DNA of 5,960 nucleotides from Thermodesulfovibrionales bacterium (GTDB lineage Bacteria > Nitrospirota > Thermodesulfovibrionia > Thermodesulfovibrionales > UBA1546). Positions within the stretch are counted from its first letter, which is position 1. Each line of letters begins with the position of its first letter. The DNA lies in NCBI GenBank assembly GCA_030018605.1, contig JASEHP010000100.1, forward strand, positions 1 to 5,960, written 5' to 3'. Below are positions 1 to 5,960 of this stretch, in pieces. Under the pieces are notes generated by a model. It made no database searches, was not told the origin of the DNA, and worked only from the letters and a program-made list of their open reading frames with translations. The position numbers and the translations under genes are program-made.

Positions 1-1
1 A

Positions 2-607
2 GTAGGGATACTCATGACAGAGGGTATTATTAAAGGCGAATGGTGCGCTGACAGGATGAGCATAGAATACGGCGACGATATTGTTGTCAACATAAATTCA
101 GCAGACGCAGTTATCCCTAAAGAGAACAGAGTTATAACGTCAGGCTGTGTAGGCGGCATCACATTTGTAAAAAAAATAGAGGATGAAAAGATTACAGATG
201 AATTTTCAATAGAGGCAAAGAGCCTTCTCGGCATCTTCAAAGAATTTCAGCTTCGCTCAGACCTGTACAGGCTTACAGGCTGCGTTCACAGCGCCGCGCT
301 TTCAGACGGGAAGCACATTATCGCATTCGCAGAGGATATCGGAAGGCATAATGCGGTTGACAAGGTCATAGGATATTCTGTGCTTGAAAACATAGGGCTC
401 GCAGGAAAGCTGATGCTCGCAAGCGGAAGGCTTTCCTCAGAAATTGCATCAAAATGCTCCAGATGGGGCATCCCGATAGTTGCAAGCAGGACAGCGCCAA
501 CCCATCTTGCGATTGATATCGCAGAATTACGGGGGATTACGCTCGTCGGATTTGTCCGGGGGGATAGGCTCAACGTTTACACTCACCCACAGAGAATTAT
601 AAGTTGA
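2..607 (+). CDS. fdhD: Formate dehydrogenase accessory sulfurtransferase FdhD, 5'-truncated by the window edge
   Basis: FdhD passes sulfur from a cysteine desulfurase (IscS) to the bis-MGD cofactor of formate dehydrogenase in the cytoplasm, making the enzyme active. The first ATG is at 14, but the frame is open upstream and reads VGIL before MTEGII. This matches the family's GFL-x-TEGII segment, so the true start lies outside the window and roughly a quarter of the protein is missing. Numbering from the ATG at 14, family signatures are TSGC-VGG at 43-48, TGCVHSAAL at 88-96, EDIGRHNAVDKVIG at 107-120, SGRLSSEI at 137-144 and the ending VGFVRGDRLNVYTHP. The usual CxxC is reduced to one cysteine (Cys45, with Gly where the second Cys would be). 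Another Cys is at 90. The gene ends in TGA at 605-607, directly at the edge of a repeat array. Family assignment is firm; activity with a single-Cys site is not shown by sequence. Confidence 0.95.
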   Translation, partial: VGILMTEGIIKGEWCADRMSIEYGDDIVVNINSADAVIPKENRVITSGCVGGITFVKKIEDEKITDEFSIEAKSLLGIFKEFQLRSDLYRLTGCVHSAALSDGKHIIAFAEDIGRHNAVDKVIGYSVLENIGLAGKLMLASGRLSSEIASKCSRWGIPIVASRTAPTHLAIDIAELRGITLVGFVRGDRLNVYTHPQRIIS

Positions 608-695
608 GGGTCTCAAGGTATCAAGGTGTCAAGAGGCCAAGGGCAAGAAGAAAAAGGAGTCTTAAACCCTCGAACCCTTGAAACCTCAGACCCCC
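608..695. repeat. Inverted arrays of a degenerate 8-base unit
   Basis: Directly after the fdhD stop, four 8-base units follow in register: TCAAGGTA (613-620), TCAAGGTG (621-628), TCAAGAGG (629-636) and CCAAGGGC (637-644). After a purine-rich spacer, units of the opposite orientation follow: CCTCGAAC (668-675), CCTTGAAA (676-683) and CCTCAGAC (684-691). The two sides form an imperfect inverted repeat, with GGGTCT at 608-613 pairing with AGACCC at 689-694. It could fold as a hairpin in the RNA and act as a weak terminator or processing site between fdhD and the kinase gene, but there is no T-run. More likely it is a copy of a dispersed intergenic repeat; copy number cannot be judged here. Confidence 0.6.
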
Positions 696-704
696 ACTAA
701 AATA

Positions 705-1742
705 ATGTTTCCATTTGAGGCACTGATAAACAGCATTGAAGACGCCATTATTCTGTTTGACAGAAAGGCAGTAATGCAATTCGTAAACAGAACCGGCGAA
801 GAGCTTCTGGGAAAAAGCCTGAAAGAAGCAACAGGAAAAAAGTTCAACGAACTATTCCCTGATGAAAAAACCATAGCAGGATTGATAAGAAAGTCCATAT
901 CCGAAGAGCGTTCCTTCAGCGGCAGAGGAGTAAATATAAATATCGGCAGAGTGATAAATGCTGACTTCAATATTTCGCCGTTTTTTGTTCAGGTAGAAAC
1001 TCAGGGCGCTGTCCTTTCACTAAAGGAAAACATCGCCATTGCAGGGAGAGAGGATTACCAGTTTGACTCCCTGATATATCTTCTCGGCACTTTAGCCCAT
1101 GAGATTAAAAACCCGCTCGGCGGCATAAAAGGAGCGGCACAGCTCCTGCGTGAAAGAACGCAGACAGAAGGCATCGCTGAATACATTAATCTTATAATTA
1201 AAGAAACGGACAGGTTGAATTCAGTGCTGCAGAATTATCTTACAATCTGCAAAAAACCGTCATTCCACCCGCTTAATATTCATGAAGTTCTGGAAAAAGC
1301 ATTGTCTATCATGGACATCCCAATGAAAGACAAGGGCATTATATTGCAAAAGACATATGACCTGAGCCTTCCGAGAGTTATGGGCGATGAAGGGAAACTG
1401 CTTCAGGCATTTCTGAATATAATAAAAAATGCCATAGAGGCGATGAAAAAAGGAGGAAGCCTGACAGTCCTCACAGGCGTATCAAGTGAATATGTGCGGC
1501 AGAAGGGCAAGCCAAAACGCTGGGCTGTCATTTCCGTAAAGGACACGGGCGTGGGAATACCTTCAGAGGATATTCCAAAAATATTCCTCCCGTTTTATAC
1601 TAAGAAAAAACACGGAACAGGCATCGGGCTTGCCCTGTCAAAAAAAATCATTCTTGACCACAAGGGGTTCATTAAGGTTGAAAGCCAGATTGACAAAGGA
1701 ACCACATTTAATGTTTATATACCTTTTGCCTCAGATTCGTAG
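705..1742 (+). CDS. NtrB/GlnL-type cytoplasmic PAS sensor histidine kinase
   Basis: This soluble kinase autophosphorylates on His and passes phosphate to the NtrC-type regulator encoded 8 bases downstream. Numbered from an alternative TTG at 678 (354 aa), it has a PAS domain at about 13-115, a HisKA H-box LAHEIKNPLGGIKGAAQLL with His141, an N-box NIIKNAIEAM with Asn251, a G1 box DTGVGIP at 289-295, an F-box around FLPFYTKKK, and a G2 box GTGIGLALS at 313-321. No membrane segment is visible. The H-box is almost that of NtrB, and the length matches NtrB (about 350 aa). The start is uncertain. TTG 678 falls inside the repeat array and its nearest AAGGAG (654-659) is 18 bases away. ATG 705 leaves a short lead into the PAS domain but has no clear ribosome site; I prefer it. 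The PAS ligand is unknown, so a nitrogen role should not be assumed from the kinase class. Confidence 0.93.
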   Translation: MFPFEALINSIEDAIILFDRKAVMQFVNRTGEELLGKSLKEATGKKFNELFPDEKTIAGLIRKSISEERSFSGRGVNINIGRVINADFNISPFFVQVETQGAVLSLKENIAIAGREDYQFDSLIYLLGTLAHEIKNPLGGIKGAAQLLRERTQTEGIAEYINLIIKETDRLNSVLQNYLTICKKPSFHPLNIHEVLEKALSIMDIPMKDKGIILQKTYDLSLPRVMGDEGKLLQAFLNIIKNAIEAMKKGGSLTVLTGVSSEYVRQKGKPKRWAVISVKDTGVGIPSEDIPKIFLPFYTKKKHGTGIGLALSKKIILDHKGFIKVESQIDKGTTFNVYIPFASDS

Positions 1743-1750
1743 AGGGGGAA

Positions 1751-3136
1751 ATGAACAAAGAAGTCCTGATAATTGACGATGACGAAAGCATAGCGTGGGT
1801 CGTAGAAAAGGCGCTCGAACCGCAGGGCTATACTACCGTCTCGCACACAAAACTTACCTCCGGGATGAAGGCCGTAAAAGACGGTCCGCAGGTTATACTG
1901 CTTGATCTCATTCTTCCTGACGGAAACGGCCTTGACGGGCTTCGCGAAATTAAATCATCCAATCCGGATGCAACAGTGATAATGATAACAGCCCACGGAA
2001 AAATGGAAAGCACAATAGATGCGATGAAAGAAGGCGCTTATGACTATATTGAAAAGCCCTTTGACATTGAGGAACTCAAGATAGTCGTTGAAAAGGCATT
2101 TAAGGATATGGCTTTGAGGGAAGAACTCAAAAAGTTCAAGGAGACAGAAACAGAAGCGCCCGAGATAGTGGGAAGGAGTGAAAAGATACTTAAGGTGTTC
2201 AAAGAAATAGGCAGAGTTGCGGCAAAGGACATCACGGTTCTCGTCACAGGCGAAAGCGGAACAGGCAAAGAGCTTGTTGCAAAGGCAATACACCACAACA
2301 GCAAAAGAAGTTCCGGCCCGTTCATTGCAATAAACTGCGCATCAATGCCTAAAGACCTCATTGAGGCAGAACTTTTCGGGTGGGAAAAAGGCGCATTCAC
2401 AGGAGCAAAAGACAAGCGCATAGGGAAAATAGAATCAGCAGGCGGCGGCACATTATTCCTTGATGAGATATCAGAACTTGACATGAACCTTCAGGCAAAA
2501 CTTCTTAGGTTTTTGCAGGACAATGAATTCAGCCCTCTCGGGGGCAACAAGGTGACAAAGGCGGATGCAAGGATAATAGGAGCAACAAACAAGAACCTGA
2601 AAGATGCCGTAAGCAAAGGAACATTCAGGGAAGACCTTTATTACAGATTTAATGTCGTGCAGATTAAACTGCCTCCATTAAGAGACCGCAGGGAAGATGT
2701 CCTTCACCTCGCAAAGCACTTCCTTAAAGAGGCACAGAAAAAATTTAATACAGGACAGAAAGAACTCTCGAAAGAGGCAAAAGATTTTATAGCAAAGCAT
2801 GACTGGCCCGGCAATGTCAGAGAGCTGGAAAACACAATAAAAAGCGCCTGTATCCTGTCAAACGGCACAACAATAGAAAAACGCGACCTCCATGTTGAAG
2901 AAGGAAACTCTTATTCAATAAAAGAATTCCTTGAGGATAAACTGAAGAAGTATCTGAAAGATATGACACAGCTTGAAACCGCCAACCTGCACACAACCGT
3001 AATGTCTGAAGTTGAGAAGGCGCTGATAAGCATTGTGCTTAAAGAGACAAAAGGCAATCAGCTAAAAGCGGCAAAAACCCTCGGGATTAACAGGAATACC
3101 TTACGGACCAAGATTAAAGAGTATAAGATAAAATAG
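1751..3136 (+). CDS. NtrC-family sigma-54-dependent response regulator
   Basis: When phosphorylated, this regulator oligomerises, hydrolyses ATP and opens sigma-54 promoters. Its 461 aa (NtrC is about 470) contain a receiver at 1-120 with acidic pocket Asp9-11, phosphoacceptor Asp52, Thr80 and Lys102. The AAA+ domain at about 138-370 has Walker A GESGTGKE at 167-174, the sigma-54 contact loop GAFTGA at 214-219, Walker B TLFLDE at 234-239, arginine-finger region REDLYYRFN at 293-301, and sensor II GNVRE at 354-358. A Fis-type helix-turn-helix at about 420-457 contains LKAAKTLGINRNTLRTKIKE, as in NtrC. All key residues are present. The residue three before GAFTGA is Trp211, where His or Tyr is common. 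The ATG follows a GAGGGGG ribosome site at 1742-1748 and the kinase stop by 8 bases, so the two are co-transcribed. The kinase and DNA-binding types make this an NtrBC-like pair; its regulon is unknown. Confidence 0.96.
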   Translation: MNKEVLIIDDDESIAWVVEKALEPQGYTTVSHTKLTSGMKAVKDGPQVILLDLILPDGNGLDGLREIKSSNPDATVIMITAHGKMESTIDAMKEGAYDYIEKPFDIEELKIVVEKAFKDMALREELKKFKETETEAPEIVGRSEKILKVFKEIGRVAAKDITVLVTGESGTGKELVAKAIHHNSKRSSGPFIAINCASMPKDLIEAELFGWEKGAFTGAKDKRIGKIESAGGGTLFLDEISELDMNLQAKLLRFLQDNEFSPLGGNKVTKADARIIGATNKNLKDAVSKGTFREDLYYRFNVVQIKLPPLRDRREDVLHLAKHFLKEAQKKFNTGQKELSKEAKDFIAKHDWPGNVRELENTIKSACILSNGTTIEKRDLHVEEGNSYSIKEFLEDKLKKYLKDMTQLETANLHTTVMSEVEKALISIVLKETKGNQLKAAKTLGINRNTLRTKIKEYKIK

Positions 3137-3149
3137 CAAAAATCTCTCC

Positions 3150-3178
3150 TTGCCCAAACCTGCCTCAGCACTTATAAT
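3150..3178 (+). promoter_or_regulatory. Sigma-70-type promoter for the second two-component operon
   Basis: TTGCCC at 3150-3155 (four of six matches to the -35 consensus) lies 17 bases before TATAAT at 3173-3178, a perfect -10. The predicted transcript start near 3185 lies about 100 bases before the regulator's ATG, so the 5' leader would carry the whole palindromic repeat at 3199-3268. Seen directly as sequence; promoter activity is inferred. Confidence 0.62.
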
Positions 3179-3198
3179 GAAAACAATGATGCGCACAG

Positions 3199-3268
3199 GT
3201 CATTGCGAGGAATAAAATGACGAAGCAATCTCAGAGCAGAAAGATTGCCACGCTGCGCTCGCAATGAC
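3199..3268. repeat. Palindromic intergenic repeat with GTCATTGCGAG ends
   Basis: The 70-base element starts with GTCATTGCGAG (3199-3209) and ends with its exact reverse complement CTCGCAATGAC (3258-3268). An inner pair, GCAATCT (3225-3231) and AGATTGC (3242-3248), encloses a 10-base loop. From memory, repeats with these ends are widespread as dispersed small palindromes in many uncultured bacterial genomes; this looks like one copy of a REP/MITE-like family. No transposase is present. It lies between the promoter and the ribosome site of the next gene, so it would be transcribed as a leader hairpin. Confidence 0.8.
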
Positions 3269-3274
3269 AAGGGG
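3269..3274 (+). promoter_or_regulatory. Ribosome binding site abutting the palindromic repeat
   Basis: AAGGGG begins on the base after the palindrome ends and sits 9 bases before ATG 3284. It supports that start and means folding of the repeat could affect access to the site. Confidence 0.55.
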
Positions 3275-3283
3275 CACTGATTT

Positions 3284-3973
3284 ATGAACAACGAAAAGAT
3301 TCTCATAGTTGAAGACGAACAAAAGATATCCGATATCGTAAAGTCCTATCTTGAAAGAGAGGGATTTCATGTAACTATTGTAGACACAGGAGAAAAGGCG
3401 TTGCGGCTGATCAAAGACAGATTTGACCTCATCATCCTTGACCTCAGGCTCCCTGATATGGAAGGAGAAGAAGTCTGCCGTTCAATACGCGGAATATCCG
3501 ACGTACCGATAATCATGCTCACAGCAAAAAGTTCTGAAGACGAAAGAGTCAAAGGCCTTGGAATCGGCGCCGACGACTACGTTATCAAGCCTTTCAGCCC
3601 AAGAGAGCTCGCTGCAAGGGTAAAGGCACATCTGAGAAGAACAAAAAAAGGAGAGAAAAAAATTCTCTCTTTTAACAAGGGGGTACTTATAATAGACACC
3701 ACCTCAATGGAGGTTAAAAAACGAGAAGCGCCTGTTTCCCTTACAACAACTGAATTCAGGATACTGCTCTGCCTTGCAGAAAGACCGGGCGCTGTCCTCA
3801 GCAGGCTCCAGCTTACGAATACGGTTCAGGGATATGATTTTGAAGGTTACGACAGGGTCATTGACGCACATATAAAGAATATCAGGCACAAGATAGAGGA
3901 CAACATCCAGAAGCCAGTATTCATAAAGACGGTCTATGGAGCGGGGTATAAATTTATAGGAGTTCGAGATTGA
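3284..3973 (+). CDS. OmpR/PhoB-family response regulator
   Basis: This cytoplasmic transcription factor is probably phosphorylated by the kinase encoded immediately downstream. Its 229 aa are typical for the family. The receiver spans about 4-118, with acidic residues Glu10-Asp11, phosphoacceptor Asp53 in LILDLRLPD, Thr80 in IIMLTAK, and Lys102 in VIKPFSPREL. A winged helix spans about 128-226. Its recognition helix region reads YDRVIDAHIKNIRHKIED, and the wing ends in IKTVYGAGYKF, as in PhoB, BaeR and CpxR types. The ATG is supported by AAGGGG at 3269-3274. The stop codon TGA overlaps the next start by one base (TGATG), the usual sign of translational coupling. The receiver is more like the general BaeR/CpxR group than a named orthologue, and the target promoters cannot be told from this window. 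Confidence 0.96.
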   Translation: MNNEKILIVEDEQKISDIVKSYLEREGFHVTIVDTGEKALRLIKDRFDLIILDLRLPDMEGEEVCRSIRGISDVPIIMLTAKSSEDERVKGLGIGADDYVIKPFSPRELAARVKAHLRRTKKGEKKILSFNKGVLIIDTTSMEVKKREAPVSLTTTEFRILLCLAERPGAVLSRLQLTNTVQGYDFEGYDRVIDAHIKNIRHKIEDNIQKPVFIKTVYGAGYKFIGVRD

Positions 3974-5331
3974 TGAAAACCAAAATCTTCCTTGCCTTCA
4001 TAGCAATAATCCTCGCAGCGCTTCTTTCAAACTTCATCTTTGAATGGCTGATAATAAGAGACTTTGACAATTATGTTAATGGAGTGAGGGAGGATCAGTT
4101 TTACTGGATACTTGCATCTGTTGAAGGAAGCTATTCTGACGGGGAATGGAACAAGGGCTCTCTCTCTGAATCCATACACTGGGCAATGATGCTCGGCATT
4201 AATGTGAAGGTTCTTGATAATACCGGCAAGGAAATCATCTCATCTCATGAGGTGATGGAATCCCTTTCTGAATCTATGAAGCAAAGAATGGACGAACACT
4301 TCCATATCCATACACACGAAACAGAGGGGAAATTTACTGACTACCCGCTTTATGCAAAGGGCAAAAAAATCGGGACGCTCCTTTCGCAGCCGTTTCAGAA
4401 ACAGGAGATAAAAGAAAAAGAATCCATATTCAAAAAAAGGACAAAAAATTTCCTTTATGTCTCGTTTCTGATTGCAGGAGGAGGCTCGCTGTTAATCGCC
4501 TTCCTCCTGAGCCGCTACCTTTCAAAACCCATAATGGACTTAAAAAAAGCAGTGGATAAGATTGCCGGTGGAGATTTCAAGGTAAGGACAAGCGCCACGT
4601 CCCATGATGAGATAGGGAAATTGTCGGCAGCTTTCAATAAAATGGCAGAATCTCTGCAGAGAGAGGAGGAACTGAGGAAACATCTTTTTTCCAATATTGC
4701 GCATGAACTAAGAACACCACTGACAATCCTTAAGACCCATGCAGAGGCAATGGCTGACGGAGTGGTAGAAAGAGAAAAAGGGCTGGAAAACATAAAAAAT
4801 GAGATTGAGAGTCTGATAAAGCTCGTAAAAGGCATAGAAGATATTACAATGGCAGAGGCGAGTTTCTTTACTAAAGGAGAGACAGCAGAGATAAACCTGA
4901 GGGAATTTCTTTCTGGAATCTGCAATGAGATGCTTCCGGCATTTAAACAAAAAAGTCTTGCTATAAAGATTCTAAGAGAAGACAATCTTTTTATTTCCAC
5001 AGATATTGAAAAACTTGAAAAGATAACAAGGAACATAATATCCAATTCCCTGAAGTTTACGGAAAAAGGCAGTGTAAGTATTGACTACGGGACAGAAGGA
5101 GAAATGTTTTTTATTGAGATAAAGGACTCAGGCAGGGGAATGCCTGAAAACGAGATCCCTTTGATATTCAACCGTTTTTACAGAGGGGCCAAATCAGATG
5201 CCGAGAGTCTGGGGCTTGGCCTTGCAATAGTCAAAGAACTCGTTGAAGTGATGGCCGGCAGGGTTGAGGTCAAAAGCATAATAGATAAAGGGACAACATT
5301 CAGGGTATACCTGCCTCTAAAAAGCGCGTGA
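3973..5331 (+). CDS. Membrane sensor histidine kinase (BaeS/CpxA-type, HAMP) with a His-rich periplasmic domain
   Basis: This inner-membrane kinase senses an envelope signal and phosphorylates the OmpR-type partner encoded just upstream. It starts at ATG 3973, overlapping the regulator's stop; a TTG at 3970 adds one residue and both are served by AGGAG at 3958-3962. Counting from the TTG, the order is TM1 at about 6-29, a periplasmic domain of about 130 residues, TM2 at about 161-181, HAMP at about 182-235, HisKA with His245 in IAHELRTPLTIL, an N-box around Asn355-Asn359, G1 DSGRGMP at 386-392, an F-box with NRFY at 401-404, and G2 GLGLGLAIV. All catalytic motifs are intact. The periplasmic loop contains alternating histidines at 110, 112, 114 and 116 (HFHIHTHE), a plausible metal site. 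The ligand is not identifiable; metal or envelope stress is only inferred. Confidence 0.95.
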   Translation: MKTKIFLAFIAIILAALLSNFIFEWLIIRDFDNYVNGVREDQFYWILASVEGSYSDGEWNKGSLSESIHWAMMLGINVKVLDNTGKEIISSHEVMESLSESMKQRMDEHFHIHTHETEGKFTDYPLYAKGKKIGTLLSQPFQKQEIKEKESIFKKRTKNFLYVSFLIAGGGSLLIAFLLSRYLSKPIMDLKKAVDKIAGGDFKVRTSATSHDEIGKLSAAFNKMAESLQREEELRKHLFSNIAHELRTPLTILKTHAEAMADGVVEREKGLENIKNEIESLIKLVKGIEDITMAEASFFTKGETAEINLREFLSGICNEMLPAFKQKSLAIKILREDNLFISTDIEKLEKITRNIISNSLKFTEKGSVSIDYGTEGEMFFIEIKDSGRGMPENEIPLIFNRFYRGAKSDAESLGLGLAIVKELVEVMAGRVEVKSIIDKGTTFRVYLPLKSA

Positions 5332-5364
5332 GACCATTGCAACCGGACACCTTTTCGCTTTTTG

Positions 5365-5486
5365 CAGGGAATTTTTAGCAACAAATCTAAGGCTCGTTAC
5401 AGGCAATTTCAAAACTCGCCTTCGGCTCAGACAGTTGAAATTGCTTGTCTTCCACTTCGCCAAGATTTGTTGCTAAAAATTCCCTG
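5365..5486. repeat. Large nested palindrome with perfect 24-base outer arms
   Basis: The outer arms at 5365-5388 and 5463-5486 are exact reverse complements over 24 bases (starting CAGGGAATTTTTAGC, ending ATTCCCTG). An inner pair at 5399-5412 and 5435-5448 pairs over 14 bases with one G-U wobble, enclosing a loop with a small GCC-TTC-GGC stem. The element lies 33 bases after the kinase stop and about 95 bases before the small exported gene. It could be a non-autonomous mobile repeat or a structured RNA. There is no T-run typical of an intrinsic terminator, although such a hairpin could stop or process transcripts. No protein is encoded in it. The rest of the 250-base gap (5332-5364 and 5487-5581) shows no clear gene or strong promoter. 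Confidence 0.82.
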
Positions 5487-5581
5487 ATGTCGCTCAAAGG
5501 GTTCGGCAGCAATATATCTCTCGTGGTAAGCATCTTATCCCTCTTCATAATTCCTTCAAAATTTAGTGCTATCTTCTACTC

Positions 5582-5908
5582 ATGATACGGTGGTTAGCCA
5601 TAGCAGCACTGACAGCATTTATGTCAGGCAATTCTCATGCAGAGACAAAAAAAGAGGCGCAGGAGAAAGGCATTACACCCTACGGCGTTTCATGCCCATT
5701 GTGCGGTCAATACGGGTATTGCAAAAAAGAGGCAAAGTATGAAGAGGCTGTCAGGGCGCTTGAAAAATATTACAAAGAGAAAGGAATGACTGTTGTCATA
5801 ACGAAAAAAGAGGGACGGTTTATTGAGGCTGATGTTTACAAAGACAAGGATTTAGCTGACAGGGTTGTTCTTGACTGTAAGACAGGGAAGATAAGATCTA
5901 TATATTAA
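5582..5908 (+). CDS. Small exported four-cysteine protein with a PepSY-like C-terminus
   Basis: I do not recognise a named gene. The 108-aa product begins with a signal peptide (MIRWLAIAALTAF core) with likely cleavage after SHA at residue 20, leaving about 88 residues outside the inner membrane. The mature part has CPLC (Cys38, Cys41) and Cys47 in CGQYGYC, then a helix EAVRALEKYYKEKG at about 55-68 and a strand-rich ending with Cys99 and TGKIRSIY. The order helix, two or three strands, D-x-x-TGK-I resembles a single PepSY repeat; I infer that fold without a search. The cysteines could bind a metal or form disulfides. ATG 5582 is the only reasonable start, because an in-frame TAG lies at 5564-5566, but no good ribosome site precedes it. 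It follows the sensor-kinase operon in the same direction with a palindrome between, so a functional link is possible but not shown. The product appears export-competent and complete. Confidence 0.82.
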   Translation: MIRWLAIAALTAFMSGNSHAETKKEAQEKGITPYGVSCPLCGQYGYCKKEAKYEEAVRALEKYYKEKGMTVVITKKEGRFIEADVYKDKDLADRVVLDCKTGKIRSIY

Positions 5909-5960
5909 AAGGAGTCAACTATAAAGAATTCTCCTTAATTTGGAATTTAACATTATGAGA

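Noticed and set aside
613..691. The short repeated units between fdhD and the kinase as a CRISPR array
   Set aside because: Units are 8 bases, contiguous without spacers and degenerate, and they reverse orientation; CRISPR repeats are longer and separated by unique spacers.
2044..2484. Minus-strand reading frame of 146 aa inside the NtrC-type gene
   Set aside because: It is the antisense shadow of the receiver and AAA+ coding region, Ser-rich in the way such shadows are, with no family signature.
3269..3288. GGGGCAC followed by TTTATG looked like a sigma-54 -24/-12 element
   Set aside because: The -12 half lacks TTGC and the site overlaps the ribosome site and start codon of the regulator, where a promoter for that gene makes no sense.
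5178..5384. Minus-strand reading frame of 68 aa covering the end of the sensor kinase and the spacer
   Set aside because: It is mostly antisense to the conserved ATPase domain of the kinase, with a start inside the palindrome and no recognisable motif.
5546..5551. CATAAT as a -10 box for the small exported gene
   Set aside because: The position 17 bases upstream reads GTGGTA, which has no likeness to TTGACA; a promoter here would be weak at best.
5909..5936. AAGGAG (5909-5914) and CTCCTT (5931-5936) as a terminator after the small exported gene
   Set aside because: Only six base pairs with a 16-base loop and no T-run follow. It might equally be a ribosome-like sequence with no suitable start nearby, so I did not call it.
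5955..5960. ATGAGA at the right edge as the start of another gene
   Set aside because: Only two codons are visible and there is no ribosome site at proper spacing, so it cannot be supported.

Overview
The window carries five genes and three repeat elements, all genes on the + strand. It most resembles an uncultured Nitrospirota or deltaproteobacterial-type anaerobe. That placement is inferred from moderate-to-low GC, the signalling gene types, and short palindromic repeats between genes; no marker gene here fixes the taxonomy.

Layout: (1) At the left edge is the C-terminal three quarters or so of FdhD, the sulfur-transfer factor that activates molybdenum/tungsten formate dehydrogenases. (2) A 60-100 base spacer built of degenerate 8-base units in opposite orientations separates it from (3) a cytoplasmic PAS histidine kinase of NtrB/GlnL type and, 8 bases later, an NtrC-type sigma-54 activator. 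These two form a clear two-component pair. (4) The next spacer has a good sigma-70 promoter, a 70-base palindromic repeat, and a ribosome binding site directly after the repeat. (5) It drives a second two-component operon: an OmpR/PhoB-type regulator overlapping a membrane sensor kinase of BaeS/CpxA type whose periplasmic domain has an alternating His cluster. (6) A 250-base non-coding stretch then holds a large nested palindrome with perfect 24-base outer arms. (7) The last gene encodes a small exported four-cysteine protein with a PepSY-like ending.

How the genes may work together: each kinase/regulator pair is self-contained. The first couples an unknown cytoplasmic cue to sigma-54 transcription. 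The second couples an envelope cue, possibly a metal or envelope stress, to sigma-70 transcription. The small exported protein may be a target or accessory of the second pair, but the palindrome and missing promoter evidence make this only a suggestion. FdhD upstream hints at formate/respiratory metabolism nearby. I see no CRISPR array, tRNA, rRNA, transposase or obvious new defence system.
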